The notes below the pieces were generated by a model that was not told the origin of the DNA, did not search any database, and was given only the letters and a program-made list of their open reading frames with translations. The translations under genes were made by a program, and so were the position numbers. This document shows positions 12,776-25,495 of a stretch of DNA of 64,000 bases, piece by piece (the stretch's first letter is position 1; each line of letters starts with the position of its first letter). Source of the stretch: Lanius collurio (Eukaryota > Chordata > Aves > Passeriformes > Laniidae); NCBI GenBank assembly GCA_020086605.1, contig JACBWW010000046.1, positions 3,277,934-3,341,933 of the forward strand, read 5' to 3'.

Positions 12776-14479
12776 AAAGGCAGAAAAACAAGAAAGTGAG
12801 AGTGGAACTTAAAGGGACCAGGACACAGAAACTAAAATGGGCCCTCCCTTGTACCATGCCCCCAAAATGGACCAGAGAGAAAAGTGATGAGAAAACTGCC
12901 CAGTAGAAATAAATTTATCACATTTCTAAAGATATGGCTGTTCACTGCAGCTGGATGGTTTAAATGTTCCTTGAATAACCCATATTCCATGATTTAAATG
13001 AAGGGCAGCTTAAAGAGCACCTTCAAAGGGGAATCTGAGTTTAGCACCATTGGCCTGAAAGGAACAGCTCAACTGTTATGCTCCTGCCATTGGCCAGCAG
13101 AGATGACTCGAAGGGTAAATACATAAACATTTATATTGGAAGGAGAAACTATTAACAAAGGTATTTTATTCTGAAGCCAAAGCACAAGCTTGGCTCCGGT
13201 GCTGCCCAAGGAGCGTTCGAGGCGGCCGGGCTGCTCTCCTGACAGGACATCTCCTCTGTGTTCCTTGGCCCCCAGCCAGTGTCCCCTGCAGGAAAGCAAG
13301 CTGCCCATTTGCATATCAAAGCAGAGGAATAAGCCAAGCCCAGCAGACCTCTAAAGGGAAGTGAGAGTATATGGGAATTTTTAGTTTTAACTCTCAATTA
13401 AAAAAAAAAAAATAAAAAAAAGACCACCTCCTTTCCTTTCACACAACAGCCTCTTCAAATGCCTTTTGCAACACATTTGAGCAGAAATAACAATTTAACC
13501 CCTCAAATCCCTTCATGAGGTGTTTCAGTGCTGGCCGTATTTTAATGAATAAAGAGAAGACATGGTTTTTTTCCTTGTGCTTGATATCAGCCCTTTGAAA
13601 ATCATTGCACTGAGCCCTTTAACACACCTTGACAAACATTAGAAGTGTGCAGAGCCAGGCTCGTGTTTCAGGCTCGCTGCTGTTGAAGTGACATGTTTAT
13701 TTAGCACAAGATTTCCAGCCTGGTGCCTTTTTGTGCCTCATAGGAGGGATTTGACATTACCTGCATTGGATGTCAGTGCTGAGGTTTGGCTCTGAACTCC
13801 ACCTTTTCTGGATGTCCATTGCTGGGCAAACTGGAGCTGACAAGCAGGCTCACAGCCTCTAATAAAAATAAATCTTCCTGTATTATTTTAAAACTATGAC
13901 TTCAATATGAGTAGATGAAGAGGCTGTGAAAGTTCTGTGCCAATATCAGTGAAGATTAAATCCGAGAACTTACATCTCTGTGTGATAAGAAATTCATTAC
14001 TCCCCTTGCCCATCAAATGCAGCTGTTGGCAATGCTCTGCTTTGATACATGGAGTGGGGACATCAATTATCCTGCAAATTCACAGCTTAAACCAAACCTT
14101 TGTGCAGCCCCATCTTCCTCCCTTGTGTTGCTCCATTTCACAGCCACCCCTTCTGCTCTCTTCTAACATCTTAGAGAGGTGAACTGAAGAACTTAGGAGA
14201 GCTGAAGTTTAATTTTCTGGCTTTTTAGGTAGCCCTCTTTCCACTGAGTGGGGCTGGATGTGTTTTGTGGAAGGGCAAATGTAGCTGAAATGCAGGGGCA
14301 GGAACAGCTGTGCCTCATTGTACGACCTGGCAAACCCTAGGCTTGCCTAGACTAATGTGATCAAACCTAAATAGTGTTTAAAAGGCTCCTAAAAAAAGAT
14401 GTGAGGTTTCCTGTGAGTCCACACTTGCCCTGTGTCAAGGTTATCACATGAGCACAGCTCATCCCTGGTCACTGGATTT
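12776..14479. other. Non-coding DNA with A-rich tract and octamer site
   Basis: No gene is recognised. The octamer ATTTGCAT lies at 13307-13314. An A-rich low-complexity run lies at about 13399-13421. The short frames are antisense shadows of each other and carry no motif. Confidence 0.55.
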
Positions 14480-14600
14480 TCTTCATGGGATGGTGTTGGT
14501 TGGAAGGGACCTGAAAAGGCATTTTGCTCAGATTTATCAGCAGTTTCTCTAGAGCAACCATCACCTTCTGGCTGCCAGGAACCATCAACCATGGAAAAAA
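14480..14600 (-). mobile_element. Possible degraded CR1 LINE 3' end
   Basis: The plus strand reads GGATGGTGTTGGTTGGAAGG followed by GACCT. This resembles the reverse complement of the CR1 terminus, in which a short octamer is followed by GGTTTGGGTTGGAAGGGACC. The similarity fades after about 40 bases, so the right boundary is arbitrary. It may be a very old CR1 or a chance match. Confidence 0.3.
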
Positions 14601-15016
14601 CTCCTTGTTAGAGAAAAAAGCACCACTCAAATGCTTTGTTGTGACCAAAGGTTTTCTAGAATTATACAGGAGGCTGTGATTGTCCTTCCTGTTCTGCAGC
14701 TCCCTGAAAGAAGTTCTGCCCCAGAGCTTCAAGTCCTTCAACCTTTTTTAGTCTTTCAGTAGCTCATTTTTTTTTCACAGGTCTCTTGGTAGATCATAAC
14801 AATAAGATAAAAAGATCAATGAAGTTTTGCTCTGGTTTAATGATTTTATGCACAGTCCTCTGCCTTCCAGAGGTCTTGTCCCCCATGGCAGCAGAGCACT
14901 GTGAGATGCCATAAACCTGGGACCTGGTCGTAGTTTGTGTCAGAAATCCAGAAATGGCACTAATGGACAGTAAAAAATATTCAGTGGGAGGAGTGGACTC
15001 TCAGCTGTGTCAGCAG
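14601..15016. other. Non-coding DNA, nothing recognised
   Basis: Ordinary unique sequence lies between a doubtful CR1 remnant and the microsatellite. No open frame of interest or regulatory motif is seen. Confidence 0.5.
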
Positions 15017-15127
15017 GGATGGATGGATGGATGGATGGATGGATGGATGGATGGATGGATGGATGGATGGATGGATGGATGGATGGATGGATGGATGGAT
15101 GGATGGATGGATGGATGGATGGATGGA
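15017..15127 (+). repeat. (GGAT)n tetranucleotide microsatellite, about 27.75 copies
   Basis: Twenty-seven uninterrupted GGAT units plus GGA fill 111 bases with no substitutions. The repeat generates artificial periodic frames, WMDG on the plus strand and IHPS on the minus strand, which extend into flanking DNA to give apparent 81-101 residue proteins; these are not genes. The lack of interruptions suggests a young or actively changing, probably length-polymorphic locus. A short ATGGATGGATG remnant occurs separately near 17040. Confidence 0.98.
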
Positions 15128-16235
15128 GAGCCTGAGCTGAGCAGAGGCACCATGGCAGGACCCAGCCCCACCTTCCTTTGCCACAAATTGTGTAAATAAA
15201 CTCCTGGTGTGAAGCCACACTGAACAAAACAGGTTGAAACCTAAGGAAATTGAGGCTCTGATCTCACTTTTATCTACAGTTTTCACATTAATTTAAATTT
15301 TTGGTGTTCTGTGGGGACATTTTTCTTTCTGCACAGGAAGCTCTGTAGGTTTTATGCTGGGGGAAAAGTTACTCTAGGAACTGTCTTAAGCTGGGGCAGA
15401 AATTTTTTGCTTTTCTTAAAGGGTGTTTGGAGAAATATTGAGACTTTGAATGCAGCTTGTTCTGCTGCATCTCTGTTCCCTTTGAACACACCTACACATT
15501 CAGTGTCACCTCCATTTGGTTTATCGTGCAATAAGATGTCAAGTTTAATTTTATTTATGGGCTTAATATTCAAGTTTTTCACAAGTTATTTTCCCCATAT
15601 GGGCCTTTAGAAATATGTTAGAAAAATCATCATGTACTGCTGTTAGGAGCAATGCATTAATAAGTAGATGAGCCTCCTGCTGATGGGCAAAAATCTGGTT
15701 TTAGCACCATGTGAAGACACCTGATCCAAACTGAGCCATGAACCAAAGAGTTTACAGGTAATAGACAACTGGAGCATTGTAATAGTTTGTGTACCACCAA
15801 GTGCAGTGCTCACTCCTGTTTTAAAATTAAAATACCCTCTTAAATGTGCATTTCTGAGTCACCCTTACTCTGTTGATGGGAGTTTCAGCCTGACTTCCGT
15901 CTGATTTCTGTCTCTAGAGTGTTCCTGTGCTCTTTGGGAGCCTCCTCCAGCTTGGCCAGAGCCAGGGAGGTGCCTCTGTGGTCGAAGGACTCTTCCATTT
16001 CAGCCTCCCTGTTAGAGCAGGAGCCTTCTGGGCTCGGAGCATTTGTACAACTATGAATGAATGAAGTCTGCCTGATACTGTATTTTTTTAATTTTTTTAT
16101 AATTCATCAAGAAGTAAATCTGGCACAAGCACCTAAAGTGATGACAAAGATCAGTTTTCTGTTCTGGTCCCTTCCTGGCAGCCTGTGATATCTCTGCTGG
16201 CTGGGGGAGTCGGTTCTGTCCTTGAAGGGTGGCTC
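15128..16235. other. Non-coding DNA, nothing recognised
   Basis: Moderately AT-rich unique sequence with T-rich runs near 16081-16100. There is no gene, repeat family or strong signal. Confidence 0.5.
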
Positions 16236-16710
16236 TTCAGCTTCTCACGTTCCCCGTGCGTGGCCACTTTGGGAGCACTTTGAGCCCTTCCGAAATGAAA
16301 CCTGTTGCGGCTTTGAGCCTGGGATTGACAGGGGAAGGGGAACAGCTGTGATGTTCCTCTAAAGCTAAATGTTGCCGCTTTTGCATAATCTGCAAAAATA
16401 TGTTGTCAGGATGAGCGCTCCAGCTGGCTCCCTGCCACCTTCCCCTCCGCAGCGAGCGCTGCGGGAGCGGGCGGAGCATCTGGAGAGCGGGAGGGTTCGC
16501 TCTGACACCGACGTGTCAACCTAATATAGCAAAAAAAAAAAAAATAGAGAGAGAGAGGGGGATATTTTAGTAACTCGGGTTTTTTCTTGCACGAAACGGA
16601 AACAAAGGGAGCTGCAGCTCCGAGTCCTGAGGTGCTGGAGGGGCGGCTGGAGCGTGGTAGGAGCAGCGGGATGGCGGCGGGTCGTGGTGTTGGCATCTGC
16701 ACGCCACAAT
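16236..16710. promoter_or_regulatory. Small CpG-rich patch, possible CpG island or cryptic promoter
   Basis: CpG dinucleotides are clearly denser here than in the rest of the window, for example CCCGTGCGTGG, CCGCAGCGAGCGCTGCGG, CGGGCGGAGC, CGACGTGTC and GGCGGCGGGTCG. The patch contains an 8-bp stem hairpin at 16447-16464 and an A14-(GA)n low-complexity insert near 16531-16560. The minus strand carries a featureless 98-codon frame across it (16406-16702). In birds such patches often mark promoters, including those of non-coding RNAs, but there is no exon or TATA signal that I can tie to it. Confidence 0.35.
16447..16464. other. GC-rich inverted repeat (8-bp arms)
   Basis: CCGCAGCG and CGCTGCGG are exact reverse complements separated by only AG, so the site is nearly a perfect palindrome. 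It lies inside the CpG-rich patch. It could be a dimeric protein-binding site or form a hairpin in RNA; there is no direct evidence for either. Confidence 0.6.
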
Positions 16711-18584
16711 CTCCTTAATACCCATGGTAAATCCTGCTGGCTGCTACAAGCTCTGTGGTGAATGTTAGGCTTGTTTGCCTTCTGGTTTTTAAGCTCCTAA
16801 ACACTTTGGGGCTGAAATTCCCACAGAAGGTAACAAGAGCTTTGTTAACCCTCGGTGATGGCCTATTGAAAGGAGATTATCTTGGGCAAGTGGGGCAAAA
16901 GGACAGGGTGAGCTGGGGAGTGGTTGGGTTTGGGTGGTGGTTACTCCAGGTTTGTGTTCCCAACAGCACAACTGTGTTGGATTCAGCGGGGATTTGTGGA
17001 AAGCAAATGAGTGGAGGATGACAACAATCCTGAGTGATTGATGGATGGATGTTGCTCATCTGCTTAGACCCAAGGGTCAAGAACTGCTGTTTAAACCTGA
17101 GTTTTTATTTTAGGCAAGTTGCTGCTACTACTTGAGGCTGACACAGAGGGTTTCATGTGAGGTTTCCAGGACTATGTTCTTTAGGGTCCATGCATAAGGT
17201 TTTGTGATGTTATAAAATGTTCCTGTGCTCTGAGGAAATAAAATTCTGATGGAGATTGCAACCAAGCAGATGATTTGGTGTTCTTTGATCTTGGTTCCTT
17301 GCACCAGAAATATTCTGGATTTGATGGAACAAATAAAGAATCCAAAAAACCCCACTTTGAAACCCTCGCCACAATTTTTCAATGGTCAGAATGAAGGTAG
17401 CACTTGATCATCTTTAATTAGTATAAAAAGAAAGATGATGCCGATATCTGCATCTAGTTTATGTCTTCAGACCAAGGTGCTTTTGGCTTCAAAAAGTGTT
17501 AGAGTTTGATAAAAGCTGAGGAGGATGAGAGAGCAGGAGTGCTGCTCCAGCCAGGGTGTGAAAGAGGCAGGCTTGGCTTTTGTGGGGAGTATCATGCAGA
17601 ATAACGAGCATAAATCCTGGGGGGAGGATTCAAAAGGGGTTCAGATTATTAAAGGACTGGTTGCAATTTGTTTTGCTGCTGCTAATCTCTATTTTGAAAC
17701 AAAGTTTCTGAAATGGGGCGAGTTTGTGTGGTGGGTAGAAGCTGTGAGTTTTTTCCCCATGTGCCTGTGTGCAAATGCTGGCCTGAAAAAAAAGAACGAG
17801 GGCAAGCGAAAAAGGCTGTTTTTCAATATTTGGCAAAAAAAAAAAAAGCCTTTTCCTGGTCCATGGGCCCCTCAGTGAGGCGTTCCCAGCTTTGTGTTCC
17901 CAGTCCACACCCTGAGGACAGGCTGGGCACACACATCTATCTGCAGGAGAGAAAGTTGTTAAGTGCTCAAATACTGATTATATAAACACCGAAGGTGGGC
18001 TCGGCTTTCTCTCATCTAAAAAACCAGCAAGCCCCTCATTTTCTTCCTTTATAAGCCTTTGTGTATAGAATGTGCACATATTTATCCGGGAGTTCAGTGA
18101 GGAGGCTGCTTGTCCTGTGTACTGAGCAGACTAATAGACAAATTTCCCCCAAATCTGTGCATTTGTCTTTTGGCAATTCTTGCAATTTGTTTTGTTTGTT
18201 GCCAAAATATACACTTAGGCTGATGGAAACCTGCATGGCCTTTTTTTTTTTTTTCATCTGACTGATTTCCCTCCTTTGGGTTGTTTATCCTTCAAATGTG
18301 TGTTAAAGGGATGAGAAAAATATTTACTGAGCTCTTAAAGAATGGGCCATAATCAGGAAAAGGTAAATTCCCCAACCTCCCTTGGCAAGTGCATTCCAGT
18401 AGATCTCCTAATAAATCACCTCTGTGAATTGAAGGTGTGAATAACACCTGGGTCTGTACTGCAGGAGGATAAGAAAGTAAAATAGTGCCAGAAGTGGGAA
18501 TTTGGGAGGAACTGGGCTTTTAGTTGTGCAGGGAGGGTTTGCAGGGTGATGTATCAACAAGTTTTTTTTTTCCCTGCAGGCATT
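16711..18584. other. Non-coding DNA, no gene seen
   Basis: This is unique sequence with A-rich runs (about 17836-17847) and T-rich runs (about 18240-18254). Overlapping frames of up to 117 codons around 17.5-18.0 kb occur on both strands without any recognisable motif and include lysine runs translated from A tracts. I reject these as genes. Confidence 0.55.
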
Positions 18585-18765
18585 TAATCTTGTAATTATT
18601 TTATTATTACTAAAGTGTGTAATCTTAGGATATATTTTTATTATTATATAGTATTATGTTTAGTATTCTGTTATTATAGCATTGCTATATCCCTGTTATA
18701 ATAATATAATGTTATTACAGTATAATTATCTTGTAATGATTCTATTATTACACTCAGTATAATAA
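18585..18765. repeat. AT-rich low-complexity region (TTATTA/ATAATA)
   Basis: About 180 bases are dominated by irregular TTATTA, TATAAT and ATTATT words, with multiple local inverted repeats of ATAATA and TATTAT type. There is no regular unit. It is probably a decayed trinucleotide-like AT tract and easily melted DNA. It is not coding. Confidence 0.7.
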
Positions 18766-18914
18766 TGCACCAATGCTGCTTTATAGATTCTATTTAAATC
18801 CAAGATCAAACAATTCTCTCTGAGTTTGAGAGGGAAGCAGTGCCAGAGTTCTGTTGAGGGAATCTCATGGAAGAGAAAGAAATAAGTAAATTAAGCAAAG
18901 TCTTCAGGTTGGTC

Positions 18915-19095
18915 ATCAGGGGAATTCTTCATGGGAATGTTGTTGAACATTGGAAGTGCCCAGGGAGGTTTGGAGTTCCCAGCCCTGGAGGTGCCCAAGG
19001 AGGGCCCCCAGTGGCACTCAGTGCTCTGGGCTGGTGACAAGGTGGGGATCAGACCCAGGCTGGACTTTTCCAATCTCAGGCTCAATTCATGCCAA
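18915..19095 (+). mobile_element. CR1 LINE 3' fragment
   Basis: The order GGAATTCTTCATGG, CATTGGAAGTGCCCAGGGAGG, CCCTGGAGGTGCCCAAGGA, GTGGCACTCAGTGCTCTGGG, CTGGTGACAAGGTGGGGATC and TTTTCCAATCTCA follows the avian CR1 3' region of the group that ends in GGTCTTTTCCAACC. It is truncated at the 5' end, as most CR1 copies are, and substituted throughout. It is a non-functional fossil. Confidence 0.85.
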
Positions 19096-22000
19096 TGCCA
19101 CGATACAGAAAATAATTCAGAGGTCTGACTTTATGTAGCTTTTGGCCAAAGTTTTAAGCTCGGGTCTCTCATGTTTCAAAGGGTGTTGGGGTTTTTTTTG
19201 GTTTTTTCAGTAAGAAATTTAATTACATGCCTCTGCTGAGCAATTTCTGTTAGGAATGACAATTTCTGCTCTGCCTCTTCTGCAGTCTCTGGATGTGAAG
19301 ATGATTCTCATTTGCAAATAATTTCACCATTTTCCCCTCTCTTCAAGGCTGCAAAGGGTGGGTAAAAACAAAATGTGCTTTCACAGAGATGTGTGTGAAG
19401 CCATCGGCTTGTAAACAAAATGACTCAGAAAAAAGTGCTTTAAAGAACTCTTCTTATCTGAACTCCTAGCTAAACCCATATAAGAAACTGATAATGTAAC
19501 ATTTAAATATGAAATCCAACAGCATCTCAAAAGACTTGTGGGATACCTCCCCAGTGCTTCAATATAATCTGAAACAAAAGATTTTGAAATCATCCTGTGC
19601 CATCTCTGAGTACGTTTTTATTTTTTTAATTTTTTATTGGTTTGGGGTTTTTTTTTGGCCGAAGGACTGCACTTCCTCACCAAGCTGCTCTTAAATAATG
19701 AAACGTTAGAGGAAGAAAAGGCTACAGCCACTGTTGTTCCTTCCAGTGCTCTGGGCTTGGCTGAGAATCTTCAGCAGTCTCATTTATTTAAAATATCTCA
19801 GATGGGCACCTGCTTAAGTCATAACAGCTTCTCCCTGCCACCAGAAAAAACATGGACAGGCCTGGTGTAGCCTTAATTTGTCTTGAGATCCCATCTTTTA
19901 TCTGTGGGAACCGGCTCCCTCAGCAGGGTGAGCTCTCTGTGGGAAAGGGAATTGATTGTTTGGGTGTGCTCAGGACTGTTCTCCCTGTGATGCCTCCCAG
20001 AAATGGGGGAAGAAAGGGTTAAATCAGCCTTTAGCATCCTGCATAATGATTCCTGCCCGATTGTCTCCAACTGGAAACTCACAATTTGTTACCACTTAGT
20101 TGGTTTCGGTGAATGAAGAGGATTCATTGCTTTTTGCCGGTGTTCAGATCTTTTGTTCACAGTTTGGAGAAAATTGCAATCTTTTCTTGCTACTGTTCCA
20201 GCTTTAGCCATGCTTGGTTAAGCCAACACTCAGGTTTCCCTGGATTCATTCACATCCACTAATCTGGGAGTGAGCAGGGCTGGTTTTTTTTTTTTCTTTT
20301 TACTGCTTTTCCTCGAGTATTTTGTTTTCAAACTGACACCAGCAGATCATTTATTTTTACAATCTTAATATTGTTGAGGTGACTCCACTTTCCGAAACTT
20401 CCCTCTCTTTATGGTGTGGACCTTTATCTGAATCATGTTAATGTTTGCTGAGCTTCACGAGAGACTAAAGAAATGAAAAAGAAGCCACTGCTATAGGCAT
20501 GGGTAATAAAAATAACGTGGTGACATTATATAAACCAGCATCCAGTGCTTGTTCATGGGTTAGTTAACTTCTGTGAGTGGTGTCAGTAGCTCCTATGGGA
20601 TAAGCATGGCTTACATCTTCGTGGAAAAGATCCCAGAAACTTTAGTAACTGAAGGGTTATTTTTTAATAAAAAGTGAGTGAGATGGAGCGCGCTGATTCT
20701 GATTAACCAACTGTGACAGATGGTAATTCTTCCCTTTAAACGTGGCTTAGAGAAATTAAATTCAAGGTGATTTAAGAACTCTTTAAGAACTGCTGAACCC
20801 AACTTAAAGAAAAAACAAAAAGCAGAGCAGGAGTACCTTGAAGTTTGCTTTGTTTGCTCTTGCCTGGGCATCCCCGAAGATGGGGAGCCAGTGCTGTTCC
20901 CAGGGAGCCACAGGGACCTTTCCACCCAAGTTGTAGTTTCCAGGGTGCTGTGGGAGTGGCCCAGGAAATGTGTCTGCTTTTTCCAGCCTCCTTCAACCCA
21001 AATAATGGCAATTTATTATTATCTCAGGAAGTCATGCTACTTAAGTTAAACATTGCGGGGTTGGAGGAGGAAATTGTTATATATTTCATAGGAGATTTGT
21101 TCCCTGAGTGCTGAAAAACTAGTGCTGTACATTTTGGAAGGTTTTTTGTGGGGCTTGGGTCGATGGGGGAGGGCCAAGACCTCCCCACTGTGATTCCCAA
21201 AGCATCAATTGGTGTTGAGATTGAAAGGGATCTCAATTTGCCAAGGCCAAACCAGCTCTGCTCACCTGGTTTCACTCTAGTAGTCCATGAACAGCAGCAG
21301 CTTCTCCTTCATTGAATTGCATCATCATAAAGTAAATCCAGGCTCTCAAAACTGGACTCATTTTCCCTCAAAGAGGTTGGAATCTGACTGTACAGCCTGA
21401 TTAGATGGTTTAAAGCAATGTGTGAAACCCCAGACTGAGCAAAGTTTGCAGTTCTTTTCATGATGGGCATATGCCTGCATGATTTACACAGGAAATCAAA
21501 CGTGAAACCTTCAGGGCATTTCTGCTAATCATGTTTCTAGAATCAGCACACAAAGACAAATAACAGGCCTCGGCACTCTGATTTGTAAAAGCATGAGAAA
21601 GTGACTTGTAAGAGGGGTGGGAGTTGTGTGGGTGTAGCACAGCGTTCCCCTGCATTCCCCTGGTGGTTCAAATGCAAGATTGGACCTGAGCAGGGACAAG
21701 TCTGAGCTGTGATATCAAGTCTTGTGCAAGAAGATGCAGCCCAGTGGGAGCAGAGCAGCACATCCCTGAATTCCTGCAGGTTCTCCTGTCCCAGCCCTTC
21801 AGTTGATATCCATGTGAAGAAGAAAGTGAGCCAGCTGCAGCAGTGATGTTCAAATCCTTAAAGGCCTCACAGCTTTCCAGTTTGGCTCCCATAGCTATTG
21901 CTCTTTATGTAGCTGAGCTGTTCTAGTGCAAACATAAATCTCTTTATTTATAAAATACCGTGTTTCAGCTATTTTGTGTTATCTTGGTGTCAGTGGTTTC

Positions 22001-22369
22001 AATATGATTTCTTGAAATTGCTTCTGTCGGCTGTGGGGTAACTGGGAGTTGGCAGTATATTTATGTGTACACCTTTGTATTTCACTCTCTATTTGTGTGC
22101 ATGAACATCTCTATTTATATCAGATACTATTCTCAATTAGGTTTTAGTCCAGTTCTTCTACTGATTCTACTCATTAATAGAAAATGATGAAAATCATCCG
22201 CAGCACAGTTTTTAAGGAGAATTTCTGACCTCTGCTAGCTGGGGAGTTTGAAATGGACACAAGGGATGTGTTCACTTTTCCTTTTCTGATTGGATGAGTT
22301 CTTTCCTCTGGAGGAGTTTCTCAGGTCCATGTTCACAGGTATTAGCTGAAAATATTAATTTTCTGTAGA
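19096..22369. other. Non-coding DNA, no gene seen
   Basis: Unique sequence with T-rich tracts near 19190-19207, 19617-19660 and 20284-20303. The frames of 60-104 codons on both strands are featureless and overlap one another. No conserved-looking block stands out strongly. Confidence 0.5.
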
Positions 22370-22520
22370 TGTTCTCTAACATGGACATACACTGTGGGGT
22401 GTCCACCCCGTCCTTGGAAGAGTGTCCAGGGCTGGACAGGGCTTGAAGCAACCTGGAATAGGGGGAGATGTCCCTGCCCATGGCAGGGGGTGGGACTGGA
22501 TGGCTTTAAGGTCCTTTCCA
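22370..22520 (+). mobile_element. CR1 LINE 3' end fragment
   Basis: The sequence includes GTGTCCAGGGCTGGACAGGG, GCTTGAAGCAACCTGG, TGTCCCTGCCCATGGCAGGG and TTTAAGGTCCTTTCCAGC, in the order expected at the CR1 terminus of the group with CTTTAAGGTCCCTTCCAACC. The insertion is about 150 bases long, 5'-truncated and diverged. The 3' octamer repeat has largely decayed. Confidence 0.9.
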
Positions 22521-23799
22521 GCATAAACCACATCAGGATTTTAGGATTGTTTAAAGAATCCTGTCATTAAGGCAGAGCCTCATGGGAAGGAATTCTCTTT
22601 GTTTCTGATGGCTGTCTTTTCCCTGTTAGTCTTGTGCCAGTGCAACCTTTCAGACTCATCCCAAATTGTGGTTTTTTGGATGTACTTGTCTGTGATGCCC
22701 ATCCTGTTCAACTTCTACCTTCTGTGACCCATCCTAGACAAGGAGCCTGGTCTGGGGTGGGAAACCCCCTCCTTGTGCAGTCACGGGCAATCACTGAGCT
22801 CAGGAGAAACAGGCTCTGGTCTCCTGCGTGCCTCAGGGTGGAACCTGTAACCTCAGAGCAGCAAAGTGGGCAACTCTCATTATTATTAAAGCATGGAATG
22901 ATTTATTATTTATTGATGTGTATTTTTATCTATCCCAATATCTCGTGCATCACAGAGTGTCACAACCGATACCAAACCACCAGTGCTGAGCACTTTAAAG
23001 TGCTCAAATGGCAAGTGGTGGCATTTGTGGTCTGAGATTTAAATGTGTGGTGGGTGATTTCCACCAAATCATCGTGTTCTGCATCTTGAGGCTTTTAGGA
23101 AGAAATCAAAGACTTGAATTAACACTTGGCCATTATTGTTCAATCATGTGCTCTCATTGCTTCATGAGGATTAGGGAGCTGCTGATCATATATCTGTATT
23201 TGTGTGCCAAGGCATCATCATTGGTATTTACTCTGATTACCCTGGTGGAGAAAATACTTTACATTATCACAAAACAGTCGGAAGTGGGAAGATTTTGCAA
23301 CAAAGCCCAGTAGTGCCAGTCTGATGAGATGTTGACAAGTGTTAATATGTTCAATAATCAATATTTAATAAGAATTATGGAAATAGCTCTTCTTCATGAA
23401 GGGTATTTAGTGACTGCATTTGATTTTGATAATTGTTTGCGAAGCTTGTTGAGTTGTTTGTTTTGTCTTCTGTGCTGGGTTCAGTTTCCAGGGGAAAAAC
23501 CTCAAATCTTGATGAGTAATTCTTCAAATTAAAATTAACAGCACTCTTTCTGCATGACAACAGCTCTGATAGGTTTATGCACTTCTTCAAAAACCTTTTT
23601 TTTTTTTAAATTTGTTGTCACTTTCTCTATTTGCTGTAAAGGAAAGCTGGTTGAAGTCATGTTTCCCACCTCAGGAGTGGTGCTCATTCGGGGTGTACAG
23701 CAAAGTTCAGCTTTATTTGTCTGCTACCTGCAAAGCAAGGGATAAGTGCTGCTGAGAGATGGAAAAAGTTCATTCTCTCCAGCAAGGTTACTCTTCTTG
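22521..23799. other. Non-coding DNA, no gene seen
   Basis: The plus strand has a 133-codon frame at 22634-23035 and a 101-codon frame at 23008-23313, with no domain, signal peptide or homology that I recognise. Their composition matches that of the surrounding non-coding DNA. I treat them as chance frames. Confidence 0.5.
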
Positions 23800-24330
23800 A
23801 TGAGCATTAAAAGATAGCTTTGAGCCATTCACAATTATGACCTTGACTAGGAAAATGTAAGTTAATAAGGCTTCAACAAATTATGGTCTTTTTGGTCGAT
23901 TTGCCTAGTGAACTGTTAATTGTAAAACTGAAAGACATTATGTTCAGCTTTCTCTATCACATCTTTTGTGTTTTAACAGTGACACTTCATTGAGTGCAAT
24001 TAACAAAGCCTAGGAGATTTATTAACACACTTCTTCATGGCCAATGATCCATTCCACTTAAGACATAACACTGTAAAATGCACATTATCTCCTTTTGGCA
24101 CTTACAATAATGCTTCATGAACTAGGAAGGCATATGTTAAAGCAGATAAAATAGCATTATTAGCTGACAAATCTTACAATTTATTAGACAGTTAATTTAT
24201 CAGCTTAAAAGACACTTAAAACAGCTGTGCATTTAATGTCTTTTTAATGTATCCAGTAAAACTTGCATAATTGCCTGTAGTGCAATTTATTTTTAGCTAT
24301 GTTGCAAAATGTCTGCATTTACTGTTTACA
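23800..24330. promoter_or_regulatory. Strong candidate conserved non-coding element
   Basis: About 530 bases of complex AT-rich sequence have almost no CpG, no transposon similarity and stops in every frame. They contain recurrent homeodomain-type cores (GTTAAT, TTAATTG, GTTAATTTATC), GATA-like AGATAA words, a CCAAT-type box and TTTAACAGTGACACTTC-like words. The texture is very similar to ultraconserved developmental enhancers, which is inference only. Comparison with other birds, reptiles and mammals would settle it. Confidence 0.4.
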
Positions 24331-24639
24331 TCTTCTTTAATTTTTCCTGCAAGGCTCATCACATCGAGGCACGGCTCTAACAATGGGGCAGATAATCAGA
24401 TAAAGAGGCTGCTTGTCCAAATGGCTGCCCATGAATGAACTATTCACAAGTCCATGCTGAGCTGGACCAAAGAGTTCCTGCGTTTTATCTCCACCCCAAG
24501 GGCAAGAGGGAGGGGAAAAAATTCCAGGGAGCCCTGCAGGCAGCGCGGTCACGGAACGCCGGGCACGGCATTTCGGAGCATCCCTGGAATTAGCATTTGG
24601 AGCCCATTCGGAGCCACATGTCTGGGGTGTAAACTAACA
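24331..24639. other. Short GC-richer spacer
   Basis: This stretch contains several CpGs, for example GCAGCGCGGTCACGGAACGC near 24540. It separates two AT-rich blocks. No exon or repeat family is recognised. Confidence 0.4.
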
Positions 24640-25000
24640 AGGCTCCAAGACTGCATTAGCAGAGGTGTTTCATTTTATAATTAAGGTAACTGCTCCCTGC
24701 AGATCCATTGCAGCAGCCCTAAGTAGTGTCTGTGAAGGAAGTGGTGGAGAGGATACACATTTAATGACTCTGATGCATAAATTGGCTGTGTTTGTTTATT
24801 GCTCTCTAATTTAATGGAACCTTTTGTTAAATCTTTCTGCCTTTTTTTTTTTTTTTTTGAGCGTACCTCTAGTAATGATTTCTGTGGGAACAAAGGGTGT
24901 TGCTTATTAAAATAAAAAGTCAAACATTGCCGTTTCCATTAATTAAATGTCAGATTAGCTTAATCTTTTTATAAATATTGGATATAATCTATTTACAGAG
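24640..25000. promoter_or_regulatory. Candidate conserved non-coding element with T17 insert
   Basis: AT-rich complex sequence with ATTTAATGACTCTGATGCATAAATTGGC-type texture and a CATTAATTAAATG homeodomain palindrome near 24940. It is interrupted by a T17 homopolymer at 24842-24858. There is no coding potential. The regulatory call is inferred from composition only. Confidence 0.3.
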
Positions 25001-25394
25001 GGAAATCAGATCTGCAGATGCGGGGGAAGGAGTGTGGAGGTGTAATTCCCCTCACTTTGCAGAAATCAGGTGGGGTGGGGGAGCTGGGGTGGGTCAGACC
25101 TGCAGCTGGGATCCCAAAACAAAGCAGGTTTTACTGAGTACAAGGAGCCCAGGGATATAGGAATCACTTCTGCAGGAATAGGTGAGTCTTGAGAAAGGGA
25201 GAAAAGCTCTTCTGGAGAGTTTCCAAATTGAGGAGTCTGAGAGCAGCGAGATTTCCAAATACCCAGAGACTGAAAATGAGTGGAATCCATCAACGTGGGC
25301 TATGCACCAAAAATAAGTGAATAAAAGGAGCCAAGAAATGTATAAAATCAAACTTTGCTTTAGAAAACCCTCAAAGATAAGAGGTCAGCCCCTC
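25001..25394. other. Non-coding DNA, nothing recognised
   Basis: A GGTGGGGTGGGGGAGC G-rich stretch lies near 25070. No gene or repeat is recognised. Confidence 0.45.
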
Positions 25395-25495
25395 CCCCAG
25401 GACTGCCAAGGCCAGCACTGCCCCCTGTCCCCAAGAGCCACATCTGAACATCTTTTAAACCCTTCCAGGGCTGTTGACTCCAGCTCTCTTCAGCT
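25395..25495 (-). mobile_element. Degraded CR1 LINE fragment
   Basis: The plus strand reads GAGCCACATCTGAACATC, then TTTTAAACCCTTCCAGGG, then CTGTTGACTCCA. This is the reverse complement of the CR1 segment CCCTGGAGGTGTTTAAGA...GATGTGGC. Both ends are diffuse and the copy is short and old. Confidence 0.6.
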